From NCBI RefSeq assembly GCF_910592395.1, contig NC_088317.1, positions 250,001-310,000 on the forward strand: a stretch of DNA of 60,000 nt, written 5' to 3'. This stretch comes from Lineus longissimus (taxonomy: Eukaryota > Nemertea > Pilidiophora > Heteronemertea > Lineidae). Of the stretch, positions 1 to 11,590 are shown piece by piece; position 1 is the stretch's first letter; every line of letters starts with the position of its first letter. Under the pieces are notes generated by a model, which ran no database searches, had not been told where the DNA came from, and saw only the letters and a program-made list of their open reading frames with translations. The position numbers were made by a program, and so were the translations under genes.

Positions 1-489
1 CTGACTGTGTTTCAAAATGGCCTTCCCCCTCCAGATGAACATTCTGGGAGGCCTTTCTCTCTTTCAGGTCTATTCAACCGAGTGTCAGTCTTTTTTGATG
101 CAAACTTAACCTTCATCGACAAAATACAAACAAAGCCGCTGTTCATGAGCGTTTGGCACAAAGCTAAACGAAGTGTGATTCTAGGGTCTCCTTCTAGGTT
201 GCGCTGCGACCGGACTCTATTTCTGACGTCACGAGCCAAGATGAAGTGCCTGTTATTTGCCAGGTCAATTGAAAACGAAGCCTTTCGGAAGACCCAACTA
301 TCACTCAAGTTTAAAATCACATAATGTTATTAATCACATGGAGCGCAACTCTTTAAAGCACGATTTGCGCTCAATTTACGAATCGCAGCGACACCTATTG
401 ACGGCTTGTTAAACTAAATATCCAATCGAAAACTTTTTGATTTTACCAAATCAGGCACAAGAGGAATTCCAAACAGTGACATTCGTTGT
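1..489. other. 3' flank of the neuropeptide gene
   Basis: No coding sequence is credible here. The open frames on both strands in the first 320 bases overlap each other, have no splice context and look random in composition. On the minus strand this is the region just past the neuropeptide stop codon, so it should contain its 3' UTR. An AATAAA on the minus strand overlaps the stop codon itself (forward TTTATT at about 488-493). Confidence 0.5.
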
Positions 490-2740
490 TTATTCTTCTT
501 TTTCATCGGCCGATTCCTCGTCCTTTGCTTCCTCTCTGCGCAGGAGATCACTCCCCAGGGTATCAACGTATCGGCGGCGGAGCAGATCGTTGTCAATGGA
601 GTCAAGATGGCGGCGGAGAAGGTTGGCGTTGATTGGATCAATGTGTCGTGTCTTGATGATTTCGTTCAGTTCCTGTCTGCGCAGCAAATCATCGGACAGC
701 GAGTCAATGTATCGGCGTTCCCCATCATTGCTAGCAGCATCCTTTTTCTTTAGTAGACCCTCTTCAATTGGGTCCATCAGCCTCTTTTTGAGGAGGCCTG
801 ATCCGATCCGGTCGAGCATTCGTTTTTTGAGAAGACTCCCACTGACGTGATCTAACCATCTTTTTTTCAGTAATCTGCCACCCACACGGTCCAGCATACG
901 TTTCTCCTCATCTCGCTTGAGTAAACTGCCTCCCACACGGTCCAGCATACGTTTCTCCTCATCTCGTTTGAGTAATCTGCCTCCCACACGGTCCAGCATA
1001 CGTTTCTCCTCATCTCGTTTGAGTAATCTGCCTCCCACACGGTCCAGCATACGTTTCTCCTCATCTCGTTTGAGTAAACTGCCTCCCACACGGTCCAGCA
1101 TACGTTTCTCCTCATCTCGTTTGAGTAAATTGCCTCCCACACGGTCCAGCATACGTTTCTCCTCATCTCGTTTGAGTAAATTGCCTCCCACACGGTCCAG
1201 CATACGTTTCTCCTCATCTCGTTTGAGTAAAGTGCCTCCTACACGGTCCAGCATACGTTTCTCCTCATCTCGTTTGAGTAAACCACCTCCCACACGGTCC
1301 AGCATACGTTTCTCCTCATCTCGTTTGAGTAAACTGCCTCCTACACGGTCCAGCATACGTTTCTCCTCATCTCGTTTGAGTAAACTGCCTCCAACACGGT
1401 CCAGCATACGTTTCTCTTCATCTCGTTTGAGTAAAGTGCCTCCTACACGGTCCAGCATACGTTTCTCCTCATCTCGTTTGAGTAAACCACCTCCCACACG
1501 GTCCAGCATACGTTTCTGGTCGTCGCCAGACCTCTTAAGTAAATCACCGGCTGCAATGAGAAATCATAGAGTGGATCATTAAGAAAGGTTGTTGACAGAA
1601 GTGAAAGAACGTTTAGATTTTGCAGCAATATGATAAAACGACATGCTGATATGTCAACCTTCCTGGTCTTCGCATTTTGAAGCCAGAAAATAGTTCTTTA
1701 TTATTGGTGGAAAGCATCTTTAAATAGCCAGTATGTTCTTATTAGCATTGTATGGGGGTTGTATTGTCATGACTGTGCATTGTATGGGGGTTGTATTGTC
1801 ATGACTGTGCATCGTATGCAGACGCCAGCGTTAAAGGAGAACTATAAGCAGGAGCTATAGATGATTAAGTTAGTAGTCTCCAGCTGGTAACTAACATTCC
1901 AAGTTAAGGAACTTGCTCTGGTTTGACTTGGAGCAAAAGTATTCTTCGTACACTCGGGTTAATCGATAGAGTCATATCGGCAGCTTTATGAAACCAAATC
2001 TGCTTCGCCTGGCCCTTGCCTATACGTGTAAAGTGTTATTTAACGTTATCAATGCATATCGTCAAGACACTCTCTCGTTTTCAACAGCCCCATTTGTGAT
2101 TTGCTTACCTATACTGTCAAGCATGCGTTTCTTGAGGAGGCCACCACTTATGCTGTCCAACATTCGCTTTTGTTCCCCATCACCGTTTCTCTTCAGCAAA
2201 CCACTGCCTGGAATGAGGAATTATTCATCAAAACATCGGGGAAATCAAGGTTTTCGTTAAATTGTTTTCCCATGAGACTTCTCTGGATCAATCAGAAACC
2301 TGACATCACCAGCCATCCCACAATTGGAAGGCAATACCGATTATTAGCCCTGACTTGGTCGATCCCTGGTTCAGAGGTCACCAGGATATCACCCAGTCAC
2401 AATATTTTGAGGTTCTACCGAAATCTTAGCAGAATCATCTCGTTCCTAGAGTTAACAAACTGCGTAAGTGAGGCAATCTAAACGTTAGAGGGTGGACCTA
2501 CGAATGATGTTGATGGTCGTGATTACCCGAATCCGAAGAATTCGATTAAGTACACCAGGCGTTTGAGGCGTGGTTCGAATCGGCGCATGGAACTCAAATC
2601 TAACTGATTCCCTGATTAGCCATCTAGCATGGCGACCTCGAACTAATGTGTGCTGTCACCTACCTATTCTATCTAGCATCCTCTTGTGGTCCTGACCCTC
2701 ACCGGCCATCGACCCGCTTCGCTTCTCTTCCCCGGACACT
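490..2740 (-). CDS. Multi-copy neuropeptide precursor, pedal-peptide/orcokinin-like (three exons)
   Basis: Exons on the minus strand are 2740-2664, 2207-2109 and 1550-490, with stop TAA at 492-490. Acceptors follow pyrimidine tracts and donors are GTAGGT and GTAAGC. Junction phases (2, 1, 1) rebuild repeat peptides across introns: MLDRIG|SGLL and MLDSI|AGDLL. The protein is a string of decapeptides separated by KR, KKR or RR: MLDRIGSGLL, MLDSISGGLL, MLDSIAGDLL, thirteen MLDRVGGxLL, then WLDHVSGSLL, MLDRIGSGLL, LMDPIEEGLL, YIDSLSDDLL, HIDPINANLL, HLDSIDNDLL and YVDTLGSDLL. Most spacers are the acidic KRDEEKR. No glycine precedes the cleavage sites, so the peptides should not be amidated, as is usual for pedal peptide/orcokinin families. 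The L-D-x-(I/V)-G-G core resembles orcokinin-B peptides. Inference: a secreted precursor cut by prohormone convertases in neurosecretory cells. It needs an upstream signal-peptide exon; the candidate is 49295-49374. The dibasic repeat architecture is certain; the family name is less so. Confidence 0.9.
868..1509 (-). repeat. 51-bp coding minisatellite in the last neuropeptide exon
   Basis: Twelve in-frame units of 51 bp (17 codons: MLDRVGGxLLKRDEEKR) occupy 1509-898, and a thirteenth peptide copy ending KKR follows. Units are almost identical in DNA; the main difference is the codon for peptide position 8. Reading 5' to 3' on the minus strand, x is G,T,S,S,G,T,N,N,S,R,R,S,R. The order G,T,S,S then G,T,N,N points to a past four-unit (204-bp) block duplication. 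Long open frames on the plus strand and in other minus frames here are shadows of this array. Confidence 0.95.
1745..1808. repeat. 32-bp direct duplication in neuropeptide intron
   Basis: A 32-bp unit beginning GCATTGTATGGGGG occurs twice head to tail, with the start of a third degenerate copy after it. It lies in the intron between the exons at 2207-2109 and 1550-490. There is no coding meaning in any frame. Confidence 0.85.
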
Positions 2741-5337
2741 CTACAAAGAGAGAAAGACGAAAACCAGTTTAGGATGGTCGTCAAAGCAAGTGCAACAGAG
2801 CCCGGATATAGCAGGAGAACCCACAGATTTTTAAGAGTCGTGATTGGGTGATGCGGGAAGCGGTTCTATCTAAGATTGGTTCGTTGTGATGATGGCTCTT
2901 CATCTACATTGTAATGTCATAAGAATTCTATCAAAACTTCCGTCAAAATGCCGACTTGATTTTCACTAGAGGGCTTGAAACGAATTATTGTATTCGGTTG
3001 TGTTTCTATCATGTCTTTGGGGCAGCCCGTTAGTACACTTGTGACGACATTTCAGCCTCCGACGTTAACCAGCCCAGATTAAAGGGTGTTAAACAATTAG
3101 TGGAGCCCAGGGCAAACTACAGATCAAAGGCTGGTTTCATCGCAATTAATCCACACCTAGAACTGCCTGGGCCCATTTGGAGTAAATATGCTATTATTTA
3201 TTGCTCTCGTGAATTGGAAGGTCTGATTTGATTTTCCTTCACCGAATGATAACATGACTGTGCGTGTCATTGCAAGCATTTTAAGGTTTCGTCTCACTGA
3301 AGAGCTGCTGCTTTAACGATAAACGACACATGCATTTGCAGTCGACAATGCATCACTCTGAATGACTTGGTAAAGAGCTTGATCTCAGTAAGACTTTGAG
3401 AAGTGTACTACTTTTAGTATATGAATGTTATAGGCAGACTATTTTTTTAGTTGCATCAACAGATGAAAACTACTTTAACTTAATTCGCTCACGGGAGTGT
3501 AACCTTGACTTCAAGTAAGTTGTAACTACACTAAGCGATGCAACCATCTCAAACCAGCCACCAAAAACGATTAATTTAAAAATATAGAAACCACTTAAAT
3601 GGAAACCTGAGTTAAAGTGGGCGGAAGATGGAAGTCTTCTGTCACCGATGTCCATTGTTATTGGAAAGCTATCAACTCACTGATATTCAACTGTCGTTGT
3701 GGTTTTGCCTCATTAGACGAAACAGAATTAGTAAGTTAACATGATGGCTCACTGATGAACAGTAATATTTTAGATCTTTGGTGCGTGACACAGTTGCACT
3801 ACTCTGATTTTTCTAAAAGGGTTTTGAGTATAACTCACAGTGGCAGTGAACTCGACATAACGGAAAGGGCAAGATATGTTCTTGGCAGGTGAATTTGTGG
3901 TGTCGAAGGAAAGAAGGAACATATCATCAGTCTCATACGCGTCAGAACATCCCAAGATTTCATGCGACCAATTACAGCATTGTCTGTCTAAAACACAGGT
4001 CATATGCATGTTGTTCGTTCCTCTAACTTCCGAGGTTGTCGATGTGGCGATAGAGCACCATTTCCCCGCTCATTTCTATTCATTGACAGTCCAAGTGGTT
4101 CACTGGATAAGTGTTCGCAAATACCAAGACCACTTCTTACTAGTATCCAAATAGTCAGATATACACAGATCTTGGTCATGACTGGGGTACATTTCAGTAA
4201 ATCCGATTAGGTAAGGGTCATGTCAAGTTAGGTAGCTTGATCATGACAGGCCGTGAATGACAATGGTGGATCCCCATACTTGACACGTGGTGAGATTGAC
4301 AATACACCAACCACTCAGGCATTTGTTAGAAAGAAGTCGCGTCCTACTGTGGGTTAGAGAGGTTGTCCTTAATAGAGAGGTTGTCCTTAACAGAAGTTAA
4401 ATCTTCTTGACAGATAGTCTCAACTTTGTAGTTATAATGCACATTGACTAACAAATGATACAACTGGCTAGGAAATCGCCTGTTCATAGTAACAACTTCA
4501 TCGGAAACGCTTCCCATTGGTGAGGCTAAAGAGGCTGTACCGTCATAAATTCATGTATGAAGTGACTGTTACCAATCTACTCCTTCTTGCGGCAGTACGT
4601 TACATAAATGCATGCAATGAAGGTTTGGTCCCTCCTCATCAATCATACAATATATCTGCGAGTTGTATCTCATGATTCATCCATTGTAGTGGAATTACGG
4701 CACTGATGGAATAAAACAAGGCAATTATACACCAAATAATGGCATCGTCATAACAGGAGGCAGGCTAGTCACGGACAAGTCACAAAAGATCATCCGAATG
4801 GCCAGGTTTACGGCGCCAGTTGGTCAGGTTTACGGCGCCGCGTTTTTACATCTGAATGAATTCTCATCAGAACAAAAAAGAAAACTCACTACGTATACAG
4901 AACGCAAGCGTTGGGAATCGGGGAGATCAGCCTGATTGAGGAGAAGTGGCAGATTGCTGATTGATGACCGAAAATGAAATTTAAGATGGCGGCCACATCT
5001 GGATCACTACCAACTTTCTACGATACCCAGCGATGCATATTCTTTGATGCTTCCCCTCTCTCATTGACCGAAGTGACCGGCAGGTGTAACACTGGTATTG
5101 CTTCAGAATAGCCAGGGTAGCTAGCAGGCTAATTAACGACCGGTTTCTTAGAACTTGTGGTCATCTTAGGTAAGTGGGTTAAAGACGCTGTGCATGATGA
5201 CACGAGCCAAAATGCCCAATAGACTCAAATGTCAGGAAAGGAAACAAGGAAAGGAAAGAAGGGCTACAAGTACATCGTATTGTTTTGTGATGCAAAAGTC
5301 ACTCGCCGCTTGAGCTAAAAGGCCTATTTGATTGAAA

Positions 5338-5605
5338 ATGTCAGGCAAAGACGAAAAAGAGAAGAAAAACGTGGTCTCAGATCATCCATGGACTGCTGTC
5401 TGTTTGACTTCATCATTCCAATATGATGATATCACCCATAGGGCACATCTTGTAATCTCTCCACACCCAACAGCGAGTCAGGTCAAAGGTGTTGCATCTT
5501 CTACTGTAAAAGCCTCAGCTTTAACATCTTGCGGAAGAGTGTCACTTCAGTCAAAGGTTGCAGCAGACGGTCAAAATTTAATTATCGGAGATGTTGTAGT
5601 TGGTG
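5338..5605 (+). CDS. Possible first coding exon of an unrecognised plus-strand gene
   Basis: An ATG at 5338 opens an 89-codon frame with coherent codon use, ending at a good donor (G|GTGAGT, GT at 5606) in phase 1. The product begins MSGKDEKEKKNVV, a lysine/acid-rich start without a signal peptide, and continues with Ser/Thr/Val-rich sequence (for example KVAADGQNLIIGDVVVG) that would suit beta strands. I do not recognise a family. I could not find a convincing second exon: the strong acceptor near 6204 leads to a stop in the required phase, while the one near 6599 stays open for about 28 codons. It may be real, or a chance open frame within the presumed intron. Confidence 0.25.
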
Positions 5606-7170
5606 GTGAGTTACCCCTGCAGCATAGGCAGGTGGGTTCATGAGATATCACAGCCTCAGCCTCAGAATGATCCATACACAAATGCTACAGACACCTAATA
5701 AACACATTTCATTGTGTGACATTCCGTCAATAACACGTCCAGTTGAATGTCATAAACTGTTGTCAGACCCTTCAGCGAACTCCCCCTAGTATCTGGGATA
5801 CAAATTATTCGTGATATTGCTGAGAGTGGTATGGTAAATAGAGACAGGAACAAAATGAAACGCACTATGATCTTTGTATCATACGTCCTATTGACCCCTC
5901 TTAGTTGTATTTGCTCCCCTATCTTAATAGTCCAATCAGGCTGGTAATTAGATGGCACAAATTATATCAAGAATGCTGTTTGCAGAAGTCATTATCCCCT
6001 ATTCGGACTGAAGTGAACATGTCTTCCTATGGACGAAGTGCCCATTCTAGTCTAATCGGATCAAATTAACGGTAAAGGAAAGATATTCTGTCCGTCTCTG
6101 GATAGTGACAACTTCTGTCTCGCAAGGTATGTGTAGTATTGGTCATCTGATAGGCCAGCAACCACCCATCCATCAATGTTGATGAAGACAACTGAACACC
6201 TTCTCTACAGAAGCCTACAATACACTATGAAGGTGTCTGCAGGTTTTCCCGAAGAGGGTATTTTTTAACCTGTTGTATTGGATGACGAAGCTGCATTAAC
6301 GGAGAAGGATGGTGCGTATCCACTTTCATACTCTGATTTCTTTAGCATTAAATGCACTTGAAGTCGAAGCAATTTCATTCTTCAAATATTTGAACAAAAA
6401 CATATTGGGAAACGATTGAATTCCCATTTATGACGACCATTCACCTTTAGACGACATTGGAGAAGGCATGTAGGTGGGGTCTCTTAGGAGCTTATCGAAC
6501 AGGAATAGGCCTTGCCTCAGTCTGTTTTCCAATTAAAGCCCCATCCATCCTCGCTGAAATCTTTCACTGAGTGAGTCCTGTTTTCCCCACCAGTGTTAGG
6601 TACTACTCCTATTAGTGAGAGTTCTTGTAGTTTTTATCACCCGCAAGTGTTAGTGCCAGCAAAACGAATTCGATGTTGAATACAACTTTATGACGAAACT
6701 GTCAGATCCAGAAAGGCCAGCGGAACAGTTTGACACTTGGGTATGTAGAATTTCATGTTTGTGGAAAGAAATAATTACTTGAAATTCTTTGAACCTTGAA
6801 CACGAGCTGAAAGAAATCTTGAACATTCAGATATTGAAGCATAATCTTAATGAGCAAGTAGTTACGAGGGAAAGTTGGACCATTTTTGTAATGAATTAAA
6901 AACAAGAAAGAGAAGTTGTGCTGTGAACCACGTCATGAAAAGTGGGTTCGTTTTTGTAGTGATTTAAAAATGAAGAAATCTGAGGCTATACATGTAGCTG
7001 CATGATTCTAAGATTGCCCGTGTTTCTCCACATTGTGACAATCTCATTAATATCGCCGCCGAGATTCCAGCATTCCATCTTTACATGTATAAGTTCAATC
7101 TTGATTTCGTTATGTTCTATACCAGTCAGTCAAGGCGACCATCTTGCAAGGAATCATCAATATGTTTCAG

Positions 7171-7223
7171 GAATTCTTCTTTTTATCCACTCATGCATCA
7201 TGAGTGGATAAAAAGAAGAATTC
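7171..7223. repeat. Perfect 25-bp hairpin with 3-nt loop
   Basis: The arm 7171-7195 (starting GAATTCTTCTTTTT) is followed by the loop CAT and then its exact reverse complement at 7199-7223. All 25 positions pair. No run of T follows and no gene adjoins it, so it is not a terminator. It could be a small foldback insertion or a recent palindromic duplication. Confidence 0.95.
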
Positions 7224-8986
7224 ACTGCCGGATTAATTGGACGTGTACGGTCTGGTTATAAAAAGATACTCGGACTCGCCAGCGGCGCTTCGTAATGAAA
7301 CCAGTAAAGAAACTGAAATATGAGCAGGATGAATGTTGACTGTGATGTTTAAACGATGGCAGATGACGTCATCTGATGCCAGATTATTGGGAGCGATCTT
7401 AAAGGCTGGTTCTTGGGTGACAAATTAATGCTGCAGCATCAGGATAAAATCGTAGATGGCAATCGTATGTTTGGCTGATAGCGAAGCTATATTGGTATTT
7501 TCGACTTGATCGGTTGGCTGGATTGAATAGTTTGTCTTTGAAAATTATTGAGTTGTAGAAACTAGCATCAGGATTTCGTCTTTATTAATTCTTGCTAGTA
7601 TTTAAGTGTATCATTTGAGAGAAAAAGAAAGAAGACATACTTATTCGGATTGTTACAAAATTAAATTTAAGTAACTCGAAAGTGTGAAAAATGAACAATT
7701 CACGGTCCCTTATCAACGTGCATTATAAATGTATTATGACTGACGTGACTTGAAAGGAAAGTCAAATGTTGTGAGAGAACAAAGTGAAGAGATTGTGATC
7801 TTATCAACCAGTTTGCACAAGGAGCGCCAATCAAATCGAATCGTCTGTCTCACAAGAATCTTAAAAGAGTAAAGGGGATTGGATCAGATTAAGAAGCTAG
7901 TTAAAAAGACATGCGGGAATGGAAGGAATCATGTTGGATCATTGGGGCGGGATTGATTGCGAATAGATATGGGTGTGTTGTATTGGCAGGGGATATGGCG
8001 CATGATAGTTCAGGAGTTAGTCGGAAATAATGGGGACAAGCGAAGATATGTCTCCTAAATCGATCTGCTTCATCCAGAAATTGATGCTGCATGGTTTGAT
8101 AATGCTACCCACTTGATAATCAGCATCTTGGGGCATCACATCTTTATTGGTGGGTTAAAGCGCTACCTGATACGGATCTAATAGTGTTGATGTTACCCTG
8201 AACATCATCCATTAGCAGCATTATCTAAGAGCCAGAGTGGACACCGCTGAGGCTGACTGCCATCATATGATCAACCTAGGTCCCATGATGCATCACACTT
8301 TAAGTACAAGTTCACTAACCATGCTAACTGACACATGGAATATAAGACGTCTAGAGGCCAGACGTCAATGAATATACAGAGAAAAGGCATCAGTATTTTT
8401 ACTGAATGACAAAGCGGCTGGCACGTTATGCACGTTTGTTATCTTGACGATACGGACAAGAACGTTGACATGGTATATTTATTCAAGATGGCTGCCGTGG
8501 CGGCCATATTGAGTGGCGACGCTGCTCTAGGAATGACATATCATCGTGGTAAACACCCTGATGACAACACCATCTGTTTTTCGCACCAACACTATTCGTG
8601 CTGGGTGTATGCAAGCCTTTAGGGAGCATTCTTTACAGATCAAAAAATGATATCTAGGCACATACACTTAGAGTAAATGTCAGCGGTTACTTATCCGTGA
8701 AAAAATATTGGTCCAGCTAAGGGCAAGCGTTGACCTTTCCTATAAAGCTGGTCATACGGTTTCTTGGCACTTTTATATAAAGTAAGCTTAACACTGATGA
8801 CAATCTTGATCATCTTATCTACCCCACAGGACAGCAAAGCTTTTTATGCATGTACACATAAAGATTATCGTTACTTTATACGACCATACACTACCAATTA
8901 GGACTAAGTGCGTATTGTTTCCAAAACGATGAGTAAAAATGACTGCAGATTGGTACACTGCGACACCAAGCCTATATATCCTGTCA

Positions 8987-9444
8987 GTACATTCCGATTC
9001 GCTGAGCTGATACGGGTAAGAACTTAACTTTCTTTCAGGGGAGGAGACGTAGTACATTCCGATTCGCTGAGCTGATACGGGTAAGAACTTAACTTTCTTT
9101 CAGGGGAGGAGACGTAGTACATTCCGATTCGCTGAGCTGATACGGGTAAGAACTTAACTTTCTTTAAGGGGAGGAGACGTAGTACATTCCGATTCGCTGA
9201 GCGGATACGGGTAAGAACTTAACTTTCTTTAAGGGCGAGGAGACGTAGTACATTCCGATTCGCTGAGCTGATACGGGTAAGAACTTAACTTTCTTTAAGG
9301 GGAGGAGACGTAGTACATTCCGATTCGCTGAGCTGATACGGGTAAGAACTTAACTTTCTTTAAGGGGGAGGAGACGTAGTACATTCCGATTCGCTGAGCT
9401 GATACGGGTAAGAACTTATCTTTCTTTAAGGGGGAGGAAACTTA
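8987..9444. repeat. 65-66 bp tandem repeat, seven copies
   Basis: The unit begins GTACATTCCGATTCGCTGAG. Copies start at about 8987, 9052, 9117, 9182, 9248, 9313 and 9379, nearly identical to one another, so the array is young or homogenised. Each copy contains a donor-like GGGTAAGAA followed within about 25 bases by a branch-like CTTAAC and a pyrimidine tract. In the first two copies the tract ends CAG; in later copies it ends AAG. No open frame runs through the array convincingly. Confidence 0.95.
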
Positions 9445-10330
9445 GTCAAAGAGAGTTGACTCTCAACCATTTCTTAACTATGCAAATTTGGCTTACTTTC
9501 GCTTCAACATGGAAGCTGTCAGTACACAGTCCATGATAATCAGGCCAACAGCGGCATGGGTTTGTCCTGGCAGAAGGGAAAGGAGCGATGAACAACGTAC
9601 CTGTACCTGAACGTCTCTCAGAGAGAATGAAAGTCACGTCTCGGGTTCGTACAACATTAGACAAAGACACTTGATTGTTTCAAGTATAGACTTGCTGAGT
9701 TTGGTCTTAGCTTTCCCGTGAGTGATGGGCCGTGATTGCCACTACACTAGGTTTGCTCAGCTGGACACTTCTTCACGAGTAATTGGTTAATGATTACTTG
9801 ATTATGTTATAATAAAGTAGATTGGACCAGGGAAAAGGTAAGGAGTAAATGTGTTCCATTTAACCCTTCTTGGTTATTTCACATGGTGCGCCATGTTCCC
9901 TACCCAAAGATAGTGGGTTGTATGAGCTGAGCACAGGCCGAGTCTCCTTTTCCCAATATCAGAAAAGCCCCTCTCATCATGGCTGCCTGTTTCACAAACG
10001 CCTATACATAACAGTACTATACCAAGGAGCGGACATGTCTTTGTATACGGGACAATGTTTCGTTGTCAAAGCTGTGGGTCGTATAGGTTGAGGGCAATCC
10101 CAATCTCATCTTTCCCAATATCAGAAAAGCGTCACATTACACACGATCTCCTCCATAACCAGGACATACCGTGATACATACGGGAAACAGTAACCGGACA
10201 CAGGGCTTATCGTTTTTATATTTCTTTTGAAACCGTTGAGTCCCAATCGATATCTAGGTCATACTGTTGGCGGTCAGAGAAATGTCCATTTTAGGGAGAA
10301 GAGTGATGCAATATATTGAATATTGGTTTG

Positions 10331-10465
10331 TCGATTAGGAGGCTGGCCGGCCCCTTGGTTGGCGGACCTGCTGGCTGAGCGAGCTGGCTGGCTGGTTGGC
10401 CTGATGGCTGTGGTGGGCAGGGTCGATTAGGAGGCTGGCCGGCCCCTTGGTTGGCGGACCTGCTG
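10331..10465. repeat. 43-bp GC-rich direct repeat, 92 bp apart
   Basis: A block starting TCGATTAGGAGGCTGGCC occurs at 10331-10373 and again at 10423-10465. Between them is a degenerate GGCTG/CTGGC-rich spacer. The local GC content is well above the surroundings. Open frames across it (for example the proline- and glutamine-rich one on the minus strand) follow from the repeat composition and are not taken as genes. Confidence 0.8.
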
Positions 10466-11421
10466 TGTCTTGCCGTTGTAGTACGGCGCTGCTGGCCGAG
10501 GTCAGACTTGATCGAGATGGAAGTCAAGGGCTGTGGGGATTCTCCTACAATATAAAGAGCACAGCACTACTTCTTGTAAAAGAAGTTGCCATGTTTGATG
10601 CAAGCATCTATTTGTGTCTCAATCGCTGACATGTGCGACAACATGACAAGGGAGAAATTTGAAGTGCTCCATGAAAGTAGTAATTTTTATACTAAACATA
10701 CACTGCTGAGTCCTGCCCTTCAAATGAGTATTTCATGCAAAGATATTTGAGATCAGATGACAGCCACTTATCGGAATGAAAAACCAGCTCTGATTTCAAT
10801 CGGATGAATTTCGTGGAATGCTATGATATTAGTTCCTTTGATGTGCAACAGTAATTGCAACGGAATAACATGAAAACCGCTTAAAATGAACTTAACAGGA
10901 CTTCTAGCCCTATAACATCATCACGTTGTTGAGTATTTAGCCACCCGAGCTGTCATCATCAGCCTTCGTTTGGACATGGCTTCAAATCTGGAGAAATTGA
11001 TCATTGAAAATGTTCAGAAAAATACACATATTCGTGTGATAGCGAACCGAATTCTATTGCCAATCAAAAGTTGAATGAGAAAACATGCAATGATAGAATT
11101 CTAAAACGTCTAGTGAAATGTATCGATAAAAAGCCCAACTAATTCGAACTCCGACGAAGATCTGTCATCATGAGTCCGAATATAATCCTTTCATCGTTTA
11201 ATTGGTTGAGACTGCAGTAATCTTGCCGAGGGAGGCCTGCGGCATCATATCATCTCAACGCCCGAACAAAACCCAGAGATAAAAGCTCGGCTATTAGTTG
11301 CTAATGCCCAACATAACCTTGTATTATTTTATTACGTCTCGCAGTGTAATGGATTAACACGTTGGTCATATCTGCGAACAGTTAAAACAACTGTTCAGTT
11401 CTGTCAGTTTGATGTTGTTAC

Positions 11422-11590
11422 CACTAGTAGGAGGCTCTTTCCGACTTCTTAACGGCTTCTCTTACTTTTCCTGATTTATCCGACAAAAGTCCGACTTTTC
11501 CCTGAAAGTTCGGATTTCCAGAAAACCTGTGAAAAATACTAGGGCTTCCCAAAATGGGGCATTGAAGATCAAAGGGCTATGCTCAATTCA
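11422..11590 (+). mobile_element. MITE-like family 1, copy 1 (truncated)
   Basis: It starts CACTAGTAGGAGGC, followed by the family hallmark of several TCCGAC boxes, then the inner block with AAAATGGGGCATTGAAGATC. It ends near 11590 without the distal GTGAGCTAATT-type end. There is no coding capacity. The same element recurs near 13955, 26041, 28343, 37399, 43399, 54468 and 58632. Confidence 0.8.

Noticed and set aside
917-1582. Long plus-strand frame with repeating PPTRSSIRFSSSRL units, and a minus frame repeating RRNVCWTVWEA
   Set aside because: Both are out-of-frame shadows of the 51-bp neuropeptide array; only the minus frame with dibasic sites connects to flanking exons in phase.
3841-3984. 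Minus-strand open stretch bounded by TTTTAG and GTGAGT with four cysteines
   Set aside because: Phase 0 exit does not match the neuropeptide exons, and no partner exon was found. It is a plausible exon by composition only.
8428-8622. Plus-strand 64-codon frame with fairly good codon use
   Set aside because: Short, single, contains a YY1-like motif that accounts for its Ala-rich part, and lacks splice or homology support.
9500-9583. Minus-strand segment with a strong acceptor (CTTCTGCCAG) and donor (GTAAGC), open in two frames
   Set aside because: Only about 23-27 codons long, with no domain and no supported neighbours; adjacent to a tandem array that may create splice-like motifs.
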